A stretch of 64,000 bases of DNA from Icerya purchasi (Eukaryota > Arthropoda > Insecta > Hemiptera > Monophlebidae), in contig CM077116.1 in assembly GCA_039619475.1 (NCBI GenBank), positions 375,894,188 to 375,958,187 on the forward strand. Direction: 5' to 3'. The notes beneath the pieces were generated by a model. That model searched no databases. It saw only the letters and a program-made list of their open reading frames with translations, and was not told the origin of the DNA. Made by a program: the position numbers and the translations under genes. Within the stretch, counting starts at the first letter, position 1. The number at the start of each line of letters is the position of its first letter. Shown in pieces: positions 1-14,283 of this stretch.

Positions 1-129
1 AAAGCGGATAACAGTGCGTTCGTTCGCTGTCCGTAAAGTCACAGTGCAATCAGCTGTGTGTGTCCGTTCGCTGAAGTTGTTTTTTCCTGCACAAAACGCA
101 GTCAAGAATTCATCCAGAAGCGATTAAAG
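1..129 (+). other. possible non-coding 5' exon (uncertain)
   Basis: The first ~130 bases are less AT-rich and richer in CpG than what follows and end in a reasonable splice donor (AAAG then GTAAAC). This could be an untranslated first exon of the transporter gene that starts coding at 17783, or of a gene lying to the left. There is no long reading frame. The call rests only on composition and one donor-like site. Confidence 0.18.
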
Positions 130-297
130 GTAAACATTATTTTTCGTATTTTCGCGTATTTTAATTAATCTTTCTTCGCCTTTTTAAACTGAGCATTATT
201 GAGATCGAAAGATGTCTCTCGGTGACACTATCGAGAAGCTTTATTTTGTATTATTCGAAGAGGCTGCATCCAAAGCCGTTAAACGAATTAAACTTTT

Positions 298-331
298 TCC
301 CCTATTTCCCCTATTTCCCCTATTTCCCCTA
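298..331. repeat. short tandem repeat, 9-bp unit
   Basis: A CCCCTATTT unit is repeated between three and four times head to tail. Confidence 0.8.
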
Positions 332-3300
332 CACATAAAAGCCGTGTTCGTTTAAATAAAAATCTACGAAAGTAAGAAGCGTGCGCTTTCTTTGTTGTGA
401 TGGTTTAGGAAGTATCACAAACCGTTTCGATTACGCCGAATTCATCGACCTAAATGAAATTTAAATTCAACTCTTTCGTAGCAAGCGTACATTTCAGCTA
501 ATCACTCGTAAAAACCGTCATGTAGCCTCGCGCCCACTACGAAACTGATAAAACAAATAAAAAAACCAACACCCAACTGTACTACAAAGTATACATAAAA
601 ATTACATAACGCCGGCTAGTTATGCGTCCCAAACTCGTTGTCAGTATTATGAAATTTTCGATAATTGTTTTTCGATGCATTCGAATTTGTTAGTGTTTTT
701 TTTCTTTTTTTTCATTTAAACAATTCGAAATTCTGCTAGAAAAAACTGATCTTCTGAAAGTTTTTACTTCAGCTTTCGTGGAAAATATTAAATTAATGCC
801 TCAACCTCGGGAAAGTTCATTTCGGCTTGTCAAGTAATTCGTACGTACGCAGAATATACAGAACTGGGCCGCGTTTCATCTCTCCCAATTATGCCCATAT
901 ACGCCGAAAGTTCTGATGCAACGAGTTTCCTAATCGCAGCGTCTGCGTCTACCTCGAAATGACTTGGCCGGCGCATACATTTAAAAAGACCTATTAAGCA
1001 TTTTTCAATTATTAATCTGCTCAGGCGCTCGCGAAAAAGAATTCGAGCATTTCATTTGAGGATCAGCGACGCACCAGTTCAATTCTGCGGTTCGTTCATT
1101 TATGATATTATTCATAGTAGTTCAGAAGAATCGCTAACGTGAGCATAATCAGTAAATGATGCAGTTAATATGTAAACCCGGGGATTACAAGCAAAACCGT
1201 AATAATAAACGTCCAGCATGCATATTCAATGTAGATTACAGTGAAAAAAGCCGCCTTCCAACTCAGATTTCGAGAACAATTAATTAAATCACGCGAACAA
1301 CGTAACAAAAAATAATTAATAAAAATTAAAAATTAAAGATAAATTTATTGACTTAGAAAAAATGTAAAGTATACTACTATTGGATTAATAAGTTACTTAT
1401 GCTTAATGAATCTGTATTGACTTTACTTTTCCGTTTGACTTTTTGAGTACATTTTTAAGATTCAAAAAAATACATTCCTAATAATAAATAATTTTCGGAA
1501 ACAACTGTGTTTTAAAAGATATTTATTATGAGTAATCTCACTGTGAAAGCTTTAAATATTTAATACATTCGTAAGCTCGAAAAAAATTAAGAAAAAGAAT
1601 AAAATTATTCTCTGGTTGTTTTTTAACGGAGAATTTAGATAAAAAAGAATGCGCGTTATTATTAATTTGTAATAAAAGCATTTGTTCGCTTACAACTCTT
1701 TATCTGAAGTATTTTTCTGAAACTCCGAATTTTAATTTGTACATATCACACTAAATATCAATTAAGCTCTTATGTACCAACTGATAAGGCTGCTGCCATT
1801 TCACTGGACTTCAAATGCAATAACTTGCGAATATTCGTTATCGGAGTTTTCGCATATATTTATCATACATTAAACATTTTTAGCAGTATTCTTTCACCTG
1901 GGATTTTTTTTCATATAATAAACACTTTTGTTGTTTTCCAAAAAGAAAAAAAAAAAATCTTTAACAGCGGATTCGAGTAGCGCAAAAAGATGCCGTGTTT
2001 AGTCTTTTATACCCGCCTTCTCTGTTAATGACCGTGGAACCCGACTCAGAATTACCTTTTAGACACTTCAGTCTGAATTTCGGAAATTATGACGCGTTGT
2101 TGTTAATACAAAATCATATTCGTACGCTTGCCCGTTTTCCTTCTTTTTTTTTTCTTACCTGTGAAGTAAGCCAAATCTTAAATTTAGGCGAAATGGGAAG
2201 TTACCGTGTGTTTAAGATGGTGGCGCGGGACGGATTTCTTTTTGATTTTCTTTAATCTCACGCAGGTTTAAAATAACGTGAATAATTTTGATTTTATGGA
2301 TTTTTAATCGTGACAATAGAATAATTAATTACGAAAGTGGAAAAACGGTCGAATTTTTTACGGAGTAAAATGAACAAACATCATAAAAAAACAGATATGG
2401 TGGAAAAAATTGAGAAATCCCAGGTTTTTCGTAAAAATCATCTGCGAAATTCCCTCCAAGGTTGAAACTAGGTTTATCTTTCCATATGCTTCTCGAATAG
2501 GTAAAAAAGAAAAATTCTTTTTACAATGTACAATGACTTGAAAATAATTCGGTGCAAATAGTCCGGTAGACTCTACATGATATACACCACACCAGTTGCC
2601 AGAAATCTAATGCAACAATAAAAATAATTACGTTATTACATACGGAATAATTATCGATATTTCTAACAATTTTCTCAGCAAGTAATCGCGTATCTTAATG
2701 ATTTTCATCGCCGATTAATAATTACAAATTTTACTCACCGAACTGTGATCATAAGTTTTCTATCGAAATTGGGCGCTTAAAGATCGTTATTACCATATTT
2801 GGAAATATCACGTTTTTTTAAAATAATTAAATGTTTCCATACTCATTCCGGTGTGCCTAAAAAAAACACGTTTTTATTAAATTCGAGGAAATAAATGGTG
2901 AAATCCGTCAAATTTTTCTTTATGCCTATAAATTTCATTTACTTTCTTGTTTGTTTTTTTTTTCCAGCAACGTAAGCGCTAATAATAAATCATAAATAAG
3001 TGTGATCTTTTAAATTAAATAAATCACTAGTTCATTTTTGCCGCCATATGGTTTCGTCCATTTAGTATGGTCCATTATAAATCGTATTAATTTTGGAAAT
3101 ACTTAAATAAAAACGAAAAGTACTAATATAAAAAAATTACGTTTGATTAAAAAAACCAAAAATATAAATTTGAGAATTGTGCTTAAGTAATATACACATA
3201 TTATACATAATTTAGGAAGTCGGGTATATATTTTGAAGGCGGCTTGATAGGATTTATGTATCGGGCATGCTGTGAGTTTGATTAAAAATAACATTCTACG

Positions 3301-6100
3301 ATAAAGTAGAGGAAATTACCCCATATTTCAGAATTTTACTAGGTATTATAGTCGTTCAATGTTATTAATGCAGACCTCGGTGCTCGTATTAGCGTGTATC
3401 ATGTTTGAATGATTAGAAAAAAAATAATGAAAAGTAAAAAGTAAATCAATCAGATAAAAACAAATAAAGTAACCCAAAGAACGTCACACGTCGTATGTAG
3501 AACTATACTTTTCTTATAACCATAAATTAATGATAATTTATACAGCGTACAGAATATCTTCACTTTCATATTTATAGAAAAAGTGAATAAACAAATAGGA
3601 AGAAATTTCAAAATACGAAAAACAGGAAAACCAGTTCTGGAACAATTATCGACAATAGAGCCAAAGAGTCCGTAAATCATTCAAATTGACAACAAAGTCA
3701 TTATGCAGGGCGACACGACCGTAAAAGAAAGAAAAATCGATAAGTACAACGTTACTCGTACTATGCCTTCACTTAAATAAAATTTACATACCGGTTCGAT
3801 AGGATAAAAGTTGAGTTTGTATGGAATTGAGTAAAGAGGGTGAATATATCGTTAACCGTTCATTTATGTGAGACTACACTGATTAAAATGGAACCGTATT
3901 TGAATAAAACAAGTAAATGCTGCGAACTGACTTAACCTTTAATTTCGGAGAAACTTCTAAAATTATTAATGTGGTCATACATCGATTGAACCGAAAATGT
4001 ATCAAAACGAATTTACTATTGGTTATCTAAATTATTGACTATCTATTAACAGATTTTGACGTATGAGGTATTGCTAAGAATTAGATTTTCCGCTGTAAAA
4101 ACAAATATTTATTTAGTTTATTTTTTAGTTATGGACATTTAAACCAGTTCCGCCCGAACATTGCTGCCTAAGTAGCTGATTTACGGAAGCGCTTGAAATG
4201 CTCTATAATTAAACCTTCGTCACTATTATAATAGTTTTTCTGCGAAAGATAAACTTTTCGTAAGTGAAGTGGCTTAAAATGTTCATAGTACTATCGATGC
4301 GGCAATCCTTCATTCATATTACCGAATGGGGTGTAAGAAACCTTTTTCAAACTTTGCAAACAATTTTTACTCTATACCGAATTTGTTATAGAGCAGAATA
4401 TTTTGTAATCCGTTATTGGGCAGTAAAATTTTTACGGTTTTTTTCTTTACTTTTATTATTTTTACGACTCGGGGAATACTACACGAGCGTTTCAATGTTT
4501 AAAAAATTGAATAAAATTTTATATTAAAATAGAAACACTCGCGTCGGTAAATTATTTTCCAACTGCCCTCCTATCGTTAGCTAAATTCTTTTTCAGCACA
4601 ATTCTAGATAATTTAACTGCTACGAAGTATATCGGAGCGAACTGGAGTCACAACATGCGTACAGTAGTAATAGTTGTAATGCCCTATTTTCAAGGACAGG
4701 GCCGAAAAATTATTTTTCGGAGGTGTGGGAGAGGAGAGAGATTAAAAAGAAGTACAAGGAAAATATTGTCCGCGATGATGTTACATTTAAGTACATAGTG
4801 AGCTACCTTTAAAAGATTATTAATTAGTTTTCGGTCGGTGTTGAAAAAAAATGAATTACGTAAATTCCACATTTAAAAAAAGGGTTTAAAATATTCTAGC
4901 GGAATCTTTCGATATTCTGGCTATGAAAATTCATTTAAGCTGCGTGCAGATACGGTGTAGATAAGGTGAAACTTTAATAAAATCTACAATCGAAAGGCAA
5001 CGTAAATTATTATTACGTCTATCGATTCGATGACCAAAACTACCTCAATTGCAGTCTATCCATTGCTGGTACCCGTCGTCACCACATTGTAGAATTAAAG
5101 AGTATTTTTGAAAAAAGGAATTTAACATAAATGACAAAATGAAAATCTTTACGATGCTTAATTAATTGAAAGTACCCTGACATCAAACCGGAATATTCGG
5201 GATCAGTCTCGTTCGAGATACCGATCGATTTTAGGTCGAGCCGGAGCATAAAATCGAACGTAAGTATCGGAGAAATCTGGATGAAGAAAAGAAATGACTC
5301 AACATTAAAGTTTAATTTGACAATTACTAATGACCACATGAGAAACTCTCTCGCTTTGATTTTTATTGTTACCGTAATAAATATACTAACGTAACATATC
5401 ATGGTTTCTAGAATATTTCACAGTAATCGGTAGGATTTGACAGATTAACTACGTACGCAGGAGAAACCATACTTCGTTCCTTTCATCCCTGAAACGAGTT
5501 AGCAGTTATCTCAGCATTAAATATTTCTCATCTTGAGAACACACTCTAGTCAGGACAATATTAACGTCTGTCTAAAACGCCTCTTTATAGTGTAGATAAG
5601 TCTCATGTTTCTTTTGAAGACTAGGTACAACGTTCTAGGTCACTTTTGTGCATTCTCATTTAAAGGATTTTCGTGCAGAATATCGTCTTTGTGTCGTTGT
5701 CAGGCTCGTTTTAATAGTAGTCAGAAGTTAATGCTTTTTACCGGCAAAAAAAAAAAAAAAACCGTAGCTGCGTCGTAGTGTGTTTCAAGGTATATTCTTT
5801 CCAGGAACATATCAACTAATTAGATTAACTCTCTGAATGATTTTTCACCGACCGAGTGTTTCAGTGTTATCATTTCCTAAAACAAAAGAAGCAATTATAA
5901 TGTTAGAGAAACTTCAATTTTTCTAAAACGGTCTTGCTAACTTCAGAGAATCCGAATATTAGAGATGTTTGTTAAATTAGACAAATTATTAGATAGGAAG
6001 AAATACGATTCGATAAGAGGGCTGAAAGAAATGAAGGAAATGATACAACTTTACAAGATGAAGGCAACGAGAAGAACTAGAGCGAATGAATGCATTCTTA
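332..6100. other. AT-rich non-coding stretch
   Basis: No gene recognised on either strand. Reading frames here are short, low-complexity and lack protein features. The stretch holds poly-A/T runs only and is intergenic DNA or a long 5' intron. Confidence 0.6.
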
Positions 6101-6124
6101 TTCTTCTTCTTCTTTTGCCTGCGT

Positions 6125-6665
6125 TACATCATTGATTCGATGTAGGCCTCCCTTAATTTACTCCATCGATGCCTATCTTGCACTTCACGAAGCCATTGTT
6201 TCCCTGCTGTTGCCACAATATCATCCGTCTACCTTCTGAGTGGTCTTCCTTGTGCGCGTTTTCCCCTATACGGTCTCCATTGGATCACTTCTTTTGTCCA
6301 CCTTCCATTTACTTGCCTACCAACATGACCAGCCCAGGCCCATTTGTTCAGGGCTATCCTCTTGTCCCGACGTCTTCAAATTTCGTCTTATTTCGGATAT
6401 AATCTGATTTAATCTTATCTCATATATGCGAAGCAAAGCCCGTTCCATGCGTCTTTCAGTTTTTCTTAATTTTTCTATAACTTCCTTCGTTACTAGGTTT
6501 CCGCAGCATACGTTAGCACTGGAATCACGCATTGATTAAATATTTTCGCTTTATTTTGTGAGCTGATTTTGGTATTGAGCATGTGTTTTATTTTATGGTA
6601 TGCGATCCAACCGTTTGATATTTTCTTTTCGAAGTCTAATTTCATCCCTTGTTTTTTTCGGTTGT
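6125..6665 (-). pseudogene. RTE-like LINE reverse transcriptase, 3' relic
   Basis: Read on the minus strand, this stretch gives, in two or three shifting frames, the C-terminal part of a LINE-type endonuclease-reverse transcriptase. First comes a segment ending FNQCVIPVLTYAAETW, then LRKTERRMERALLRIY, then a WAGHVGR...RWTKEVIQWRPYRGKR segment, then a tail ending RHRWSKLREAYIES. This order (a Y-A-E-T motif, an R+MER helix, a WAGH box and a W+P...G+R box) is what I recall for RTE-like elements common in insects. Frameshifts and stops show that it is dead and 5'-truncated. A TTC-rich run at about 6100-6117 would be its 3' tail. Exact clade is not certain. Confidence 0.6.
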
Positions 6666-6679
6666 GAATACTTTACCCA

Positions 6680-9600
6680 AACCGGGTGATAAACCTTTGA
6701 GAGATAAATTGTGGTTCGATGAAAAGATGCCGATAAAATCAAATGCCGGATTAACTATTTATCCGTCGATTGGCTGCCAGGAGGTGATATATTTATTATA
6801 AATTCGGTTACCGTCCGCATTTATGATGCATCAAAGTCCCTTCTTTCAAATTAGATATTATACGAAGTTGTTGTCTTTAACTTAAATCGTAATTTAACCC
6901 TGCAGTTGTTTCAGAATTCAAAGCGTCTTCCCTTTTTATTCGTGGCTCTTTTTAGACTATCGCTTTTTAGTAAGTATCTGATAGCTTTGCTCAGATCTGA
7001 ACTCATAAATCAAAGCACCAAAAAGCATTTTGCAAATATTTGAAAGTACGGAAATAAATGCACGTAATATAAAAGCTACATTTACCATACACTGCTCTAT
7101 GTTTTTATGTTGAAATATAACGTTACACGAAATAACACCAAATTTTTTTCTCATATTATGTCTAATTATTGCCCATATTCTAATACAAGTGATAGCTTCC
7201 AATTATTTCAATTTCCAACACTCGACCGTTTTCTTATTTGTAATCTTCTCTTAGCTCATTCATTCGCGCTAATTTTTTACATGTGTCGTTGAAATGTATA
7301 GGATGACGAGGAAACGAATTCTTTAGCAAGCGCTGTTATCACCTGCGGCCACTGCGTTAGAAACTCTTTATATTACGCTACCATATAAAGATTTCATTCT
7401 ATACTTTGCTCTCGGCCATATTCTATTAATCTAATCTCATATTCATGCAATGCTTTTCTCTTCTAGTCTGAGTTCTTTAACATTCCCTCACTTGGCCGTT
7501 CTGTATTCTAGTTGCCATCAATCATCTTCGTTTCGATCATTCTGCGTTTCCTTACTCACATTTTCGTTTTTCTCTTGCAGTATCATCACACTGCGTCCTC
7601 TACGCATCCCCCGATAAACCACTTGTCTGCAATCCCAATTATGTTTCCTTCGAGCGTTTTTGCACCTTCTTTGGGGACATTCTGTACGTTCTCATTGAAA
7701 ATTCTACAACCAATTCTTCCATATTTTTTCTCCTTGTTATCAATTGTTTGTGTCCTCATCGCTTCGTACGCTGGGTAATGTCCAAAGTGTTGATTTGCCA
7801 AAAAAAAAAAAAAAAAAAAAAAAAAGAATAAAGAAAGTTTGCCGATACCTGATTATATTAAACGTTTCAGTCAGCTTCCTCTTCAGCGTTGCTGCTAGGT
7901 GGCGTTCTTAACGTTCCAGCTAAGGCGAATTTAAAAAAAGACAATAAATTTCTTATCAAATGTGAAGAAAGCGATCAGGTCACATTAAATTCAAAAACTC
8001 GTCAAAAAATAATTCCGTCACAAATAGGATAACTTTTTTGAAATAAAATGCCTAAGTTATCTTGTAAATGCGCTTTTATTCGCGATTTGATTTCTTTAAT
8101 AAATTATTTTTTTCTATTTTTTTTTTTTTTTTTTGCTTTAATATTAAAGAAATTATTTATAATAATTAATAAATCTGTATTATGTTACAGTTTTTTTTTT
8201 GTTGCACTATTACTTTTAACTTTCGGTCAGTTTGAGGAAGCTACACTATAACTTTCTTTTAGTTCTACATCGAAGTGTTCTCGATTGACCTTAATAATTG
8301 TCGATCGTTTCAGTTACGTAGGTTTCGCGCCACAAACTGGTTGTGAATCAATCGAGAGCGGTTTTGGACAAGACTGTATTTTAATCGACTGAATTTTTCT
8401 AAACTCAATTGAGGAAAAACTATAACTTTTAGGGACAAAAACAATTATTCATCTCTTTTTCTTTTTTATTTTTTGTAATTTTCCATCAACTTTTATATTT
8501 TGGTCTAGTTACATATATATTCAAATTCCAATTAAAAATACCGAAATAGTACAATAATTCACATATGTGAATTGTATATTCAGTTGGTACTTATTTTTTG
8601 TTTTTGTTTTGTTTTTTTTTTTTTTTTAATTTGCATTTAAAACTCTGTAAAACAATTTTTTGTACCTTGCATCAAATACATATATATGTTTGTATAGGAG
8701 GAGCTCACCGCACCATTACCATTTTTATAAAACGGTTTTTAACACCTTTCAAAAAGCAGCAATATTATTTTTAATTTTGTTTCGGTGTCTAAATTAGTGA
8801 TCGAATTAATGGATTTTATTAGCTTTATCAGTTATGTATTTTACATATTTATTAAATTTAAATTTATGTAGTCCGTTATTACTCGTAATTATTTAAAATT
8901 CTAAAAAAAATATAATAGTAACAATTTATATCTGTGCTGCGGTCTCTTAATTTAATGATATTATCAAGTTTGACATTAAAATTGTATTATTATTGATTTT
9001 TTTTAATAATTTAACTATATTAAAAGTACACCAACGTAAGTCAATTTTATCTAATAATGAGGGCCCTAGCGATTTACTTCTTATACAGCGTAAGAAAATT
9101 ACGTGAGAATAAGTAAATGGGTGGTATACGTGTCGTCCGGTTATTGGCATAAAAGTTGAAATTAGAATACTCTTTGGTAATTAAGAGAAGAACATTTTAT
9201 TCTTTTTATTCGTTAAGCGTACTTTAAGAAAAAAAAATACACTCAGATTTCGGGAGAAATAAAAGCGCGCTATATTTTTACATTTCCAATTACACGACAA
9301 TTGTTTCTCCGCAGTGAAACAAATTGCCATCGCCATGGTTAGCACAGTTCGTTATTGCTGATTTTATATTCGACACAGAAAATTAATTAATTTCAGGCTG
9401 CGACAGCCCGTTATTAGCCGGTTACCAAAAAAATTAACTACCTTTAATTGTTTTTATTTCGTTCGGAAAATTTATCATTATCTTGTATCTCAATGTGTAC
9501 TATTTCTTCCCTTGTCGAAGGCTCCTTCAAGGCTAGTAGGCCGCTGTCTAATACGTCATGGTTGCTCTTCTATATATCAATTAGCAAAACTGAATAAAGG

Positions 9601-11370
9601 GTATTCGCTACATATTAAAAAAAAAACAAATTTGCCGTCACCACCATCTTCCACACAAATTATAAGTGTAACGAGAATCGATAATCGCAATATCACGGTG
9701 CGGCGATAATGCAGACCAGGTATTTTACAAAACAGGAACAGATTCATCCTTTTTTTTCTTCCTTTTTTTTAGGGGGGGGGGGGGCGGCTCCGACAACATA
9801 ATCCATCGGCTAACAGATTCATCTTAACGCGATATGTTTCGCAAATGCGTTCTCTATTTTAGAGCTTCCATTCGGCAGATTTCAGTGAAGCTAAAAAAAA
9901 GTTGTAGTACTAAATATTAGACCTGAACCTATTAAAGTATAATTTCCTTTTCATTAATGCTGACTAAAAACTCAGTCAGCCTTGTATTCTGCTTCGTCTT
10001 TAGGAGCTTCCCCGAAGTTTTTTTCTTAGTATTTGAAGGTTATCTGCCGTGTGGCCGGCCTTTTTGAAAAATATAAAAGTAACAACTGATCCATTGCAGC
10101 CCCAGCGGCTGTGGAGTAATTGGTGAGGCAGCGGTGCTTCGTTCAGATAGAGTATCCGGCTGATAAAAAAAAAACCAAAACAAATATACTATAAAGTATT
10201 GCTAATAATCCAACGCATAATTTCGAATCATTTATCGGTTAACGTTATTATTATTTTGGCTTGTTTTTATTGTTTAAATTTAGGTTTTTTTTTTTTGTTT
10301 AATTTTACAACATAACGCAGTTCCATTTTACATGTTAGTCGCGGAGCCCAGGTAATATTTTTAGTCTTAATTCGTAAATTGCCGTTTTGATAGAAAGCTC
10401 GGTATAATTTTATAACGGGATTCGCATCGCCCTCAAAAATTAACGTACAACAATTTTTTAGGAACTTTAAACAAGCCGAGGCAATATCAGAATATTTATA
10501 TCGTCTCCTAAAAAAAAGGAAATCGATTCACAAAGCGGACAGGTCACAACAGAACAGTCGATTAATAAAATTCGACAAATTCTTCAAGTAAATGTTTGAT
10601 TGAACCGATTTGGTGAATGCTTAAATAGTAGACGATATTACTGGATTCACTTCTACAATATAGTGATAAACAGTCGCAAGAAACGTAGAAGAGAATGTGA
10701 TGAAGACGAATGGATTACGAAAATTGATTAAAATACAAAAATAAAAACGATTTGAAAGGCAAAGAAAATTACTTTTTTCCGTGATCGAACTTCAATACAA
10801 TGTACTCGAAAACTTGAAAAAAACAAAACAAGTCGTTAGGCTACGCAGAAAATGAAAAGAAAAAATCGTGAGGAATCAGATACAATAAATAATTCCGAAT
10901 GTACTACTAATACTGCGAACCTTACTTAGGATATTATAGTTTTCCATCCACCGTAAAGAAATTATTATTCCAAATGAAGATAACAGGTGTAGTACTAGTG
11001 AACAAGCCTAGTTACCGTGGCCTGGTTGCCTAGTTAATCGTGTTTCGTTCGAGTGGTACAATATCCCGCTACTGCATATTGAAACTTACGAAAATTTCAC
11101 TTGTGCCTAGTTAATGTCGATAGTTGATTTGTAAAATGCAAAAAAAAAAGAAGGAAAAAAAGGCGTTTTGTAGAAAATTGGAGAGGTGTAAAATAACTAA
11201 GGGGCCGATCTGTTGGATTAGAAAAATATTTAGTTGGACAAAGGTCGATCAAGCGCGCAGTAGTGGTTTATAGACCAGCCCTTTTTGGTGTGCCTAATTC
11301 GGGGAGGGATTAAAATAGAAGATCGATCGAGCACACGGGATATTTTCTTTCAGAGTCGTAAATTCATTTA
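6680..11370. other. AT-rich non-coding stretch
   Basis: No gene recognised. It contains a 25-base poly-A run at 7801-7825, long T runs near 8110 and 8610, and a G run at about 9772-9783. A minus-strand frame at 7586-7801 ending at the poly-A is open for 71 codons but matches nothing I know. Confidence 0.5.
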
Positions 11371-11374
11371 TACA

Positions 11375-11630
11375 AAAGTAAAGTAAGTCCCATGGATATA
11401 TCTTTGATGGAGTATAACGGATATTGTAAAGTTAAGCTTTTCATAATGGTACTAAGCCTAATGGATCTAAGGAGAATACTGGGGCCAGTTCCTTTCTCTC
11501 AGCCGCCTTTACTTTCCCAGATTTCTCTGGTACCCAAATATTTCGGGGCTAGGTAAGCGTGGGAGCGTTTCGGATCTGGAACGAGACAAGTCTCGAAACC
11601 GTATCCTCTGGTTTAGAAGCCAAACGCCTT
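11375..11630 (-). mobile_element. tRNA-derived SINE, copy 1 (head-truncated)
   Basis: Clearly homologous to the copy at 13075-13344, in the same orientation. On the minus strand it reads from a truncated tRNA-like head, through a box B-like stretch (GGTTTCGAGAC), to a tail with TTACTTTACTT. The box A part seen in copy 2 is missing here and is replaced by an AT microsatellite at about 11630-11660. Family name unknown. Confidence 0.6.
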
Positions 11631-11934
11631 ATATGTATATATATTTTTTTTTTTTTTTTGAAACTCATCTTTGGCTTTGACCCAACCATTCCAAATTCAC
11701 TTATATTAATAAAATTAAGTGTAAATGGGATGAAATAACCTAAACAATTATCTATTTTATAACAAATTTTACTGATTTCTGCTAGTACAAATTATTTCTC
11801 TTATATCGTTTAAGGAAAGGTTTATTTATTGCAAGGATTTTGAAAAATAATTAATAATTAAGGAAATAGCAGCCAATAAAAATTGGACCAAGTAATAAAA
11901 TAAATAACAAGCAATTTAAGCTGTTTTTCATTAA

Positions 11935-12462
11935 ATGGTATGGAAACATGCGGAGTCGCCTGCAGTCAAAAAATTCAAGTCGCGTCCTTCAGCAAACAAA
12001 GTGCTTTTGACCGTGTTTTGGGATATGAAAGGCGCGGTTCTTTATGATTATCTAGAAGATAGAGATACTGTCAACGCAGAGTCGTATGCAGAAGTGCTCA
12101 AAACCCAACTTCGATCGGCGATACGGCGGAAACGGTCAAGACGCGTCATGAAAGGGATCATTCTTCAGCAGGACAATGCCACCCCCTATAGCGCCCTGTC
12201 AACGGAAGCTGTATTGAAGAAAATGGGGTCGGAGGTCGTCACACTTTCCCCATATAGCCCTGACTTAGTCCCGTCAGATTTCCATTTGTTTGGGCCGCTC
12301 AAGAACTCTTTGCGTGGACACGTTTTCGAAAACAACGAAGAAGTCAAGGAGCATGTCCTAAAGTGGTCTCAACCTAAAGAATTCTTCACCAAGGGAATAG
12401 GAAGCCTCGTAGACCGGTGGAACAAATGTATTCATATAGAAAGGGATTACATCGAAAAGTGA
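11935..12462 (+). pseudogene. mariner transposase, C-terminal fragment
   Basis: An open frame of 175 codons matches the second half of a mariner-family (IS630/Tc1/mariner superfamily) cut-and-paste transposase. Visible landmarks are VFWDMKGAVLYDYL, then QQDNAT with the second catalytic Asp, then SPDLVPSDFHLFGPLK with the third catalytic Asp. There are 34 residues between those two Asp, the DD34D spacing diagnostic of mariner. The N-terminal DNA-binding half and the first catalytic Asp are absent, so the protein cannot be active. The C-terminus is intact to the stop codon. No terminal inverted repeat could be found on either side. The fragment lies between two SINE copies. Confidence 0.85.
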
Positions 12463-13074
12463 AAAAAAAATTATAAGTATATTAATAATTAAAAATTTTA
12501 TAGCGATTTGGATCCTCGTACGTACTTCTTGAAATTTTAAATGAAACAGTATAGTTCAGTATAAAATTGTGTAGTATTTTTTATTTTATTAAGAGGGAAG
12601 ACATAAAACTGAAAATTATTCTTAGTGACTACTTATTTATATTAGTGTGAGCATTGCGTCGGAGTATCTTCCGCTAGATTAGCAAAATCTCAGGTTTGTA
12701 GTTGGAAATTGCCAATCTTAAGGTATCCGATGTTAAGCGAGAACGTGTTTATTTTTTGTTTGTTTCAAGTAGGAAAATGCCGATTCGCATAAATCTATGT
12801 TGAACCAAAACACAACTGCAGTTCTTCAACACATTTCTTCAAATCGCGCAGCTGTTCTTACTATCTAAAAAATTTCTCCCGGTGTGCTCTCTTTGATACT
12901 ATCCATATACTACTATATTCCGCACCCCTATCTCGTTCCGAAATCTTTTACCTTTTTCACCAACTCTGCGATTTATCCTCCTTTACACTCCTTATCATAT
13001 TCTTTTCGAATTCTTTAAAGACATCCGGCGAAAAACTAAACTAACTTTATACTACTGGCCTTTTTAGCAGTTTA

Positions 13075-13344
13075 TAGTAAGTAAAGTAAGCCCCATATAT
13101 CCTTGATGGAGTATCATGGATTGTGAAGTTAAGCTTTTCATATTATACTAAGCCTAATGGATCTAAGAAGAATACTGGGGCCAGTTCCTTTCCCTCGGCA
13201 AGCTTTTACACTTTCCATATTTCTCTGGTACCCAATTATTTCGGGCTGGATAAACCTGGGGGCGACTTGGATCCGGACGAGACACATCTCGATAACCTAT
13301 GACACCTTCGGTTTGGTAGTCAACCGTCTTAACCATTAAGCTAC
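13075..13344 (-). mobile_element. tRNA-derived SINE, copy 2
   Basis: On the minus strand this begins GTAGCTTAATGGTTAAGACG, a good RNA polymerase III box A in a tRNA-like head. A box B-like GGTTATCGAGA follows about 45 bases on, then a body shared with copy 1, and a TTACTTTACTTACT tail. Both copies are diverged from each other, so these are old insertions. The tRNA half does not fold into a complete tRNA. Confidence 0.65.
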
Positions 13345-14283
13345 AGTACGACTTGTAACTAAATAAATACAACGACCGGGGATTTCTAAAAATTTCTTTC
13401 ACAATACTTTGATATTCATGTTGCCTCACATATATCAAACATCGTTGGCCTTAATAATTTATATTTAAGAAAAAAAAAAAAAAAAAAAACGAAATATCGC
13501 ATGTCGTCTAAATCACTTGTATTAACCTTTCAGAGAGACCTGTTACGATTGAAAAAAGAGAAAAAAAGTTACTAAAACAATAAAATTAAACATTCAACAG
13601 AAGAAATCCGATAACACAAAGAGTATATTTAATAATTAGTTTCCTTAACCTCTTCACCTTTCTTCATATTTCATTACATTACTATCTAGAAATTACCAGG
13701 CGACTGTGAATATTTTATAAAATTAAAAAGTACACACTCATAAATCGACACCAGAAGATTGCGCGATACGTAAAATAGACTCTGAAACTGATTATCTAGC
13801 TAAGAAAATAAAAATTAAGTAATTGTATTTCCGAACAATTAATTAAATGCGATCCGACGGGTCGAGAAATGCAATTGCGTAATAACCCCGGGCTTAATCA
13901 CCCGTAAAATATACTAACATGTTAAATATAATTATTCCTTAATTATGCAAAAAAAAAAATCGACGATAGCGATCTCGTTTCAATTTTTCATTGCCACACG
14001 GTTCGCTATCATCATTATTAGGCCAATATATGGACGAGCAGCGGCTGAAATTTAAATCATTTTTCAAGACTCTCTTACAACACAAATCGTAAAGTTTCCG
14101 TAAAACAATTTTAACAACGTCGTAATATAATGGTGTAACTTACATCTCACTTCTTTTTCATCGTTCGGTAGATTTTCGTGTTTCGAAGTGTCTTCTATAG
14201 TGAAACCTTAAAAAAAAAGGTTCCCGAATTATTTGCGATCGAACATCTTAACTGATCGTCAACGGAAGGTAAAATTTAACGAA

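Noticed and set aside
7586..7801. 71-codon minus-strand frame next to a poly-A run as a processed pseudogene
   Set aside because: The poly-A lies upstream of the frame in its reading direction, which is the wrong side for a retrocopy tail, and I recognise no protein.
13280..13344. Genuine tRNA gene on the minus strand
   Set aside because: Box A and a box B-like site are present, but the arms do not pair into a cloverleaf. A second diverged copy with the same non-tRNA body shows that it is a SINE.
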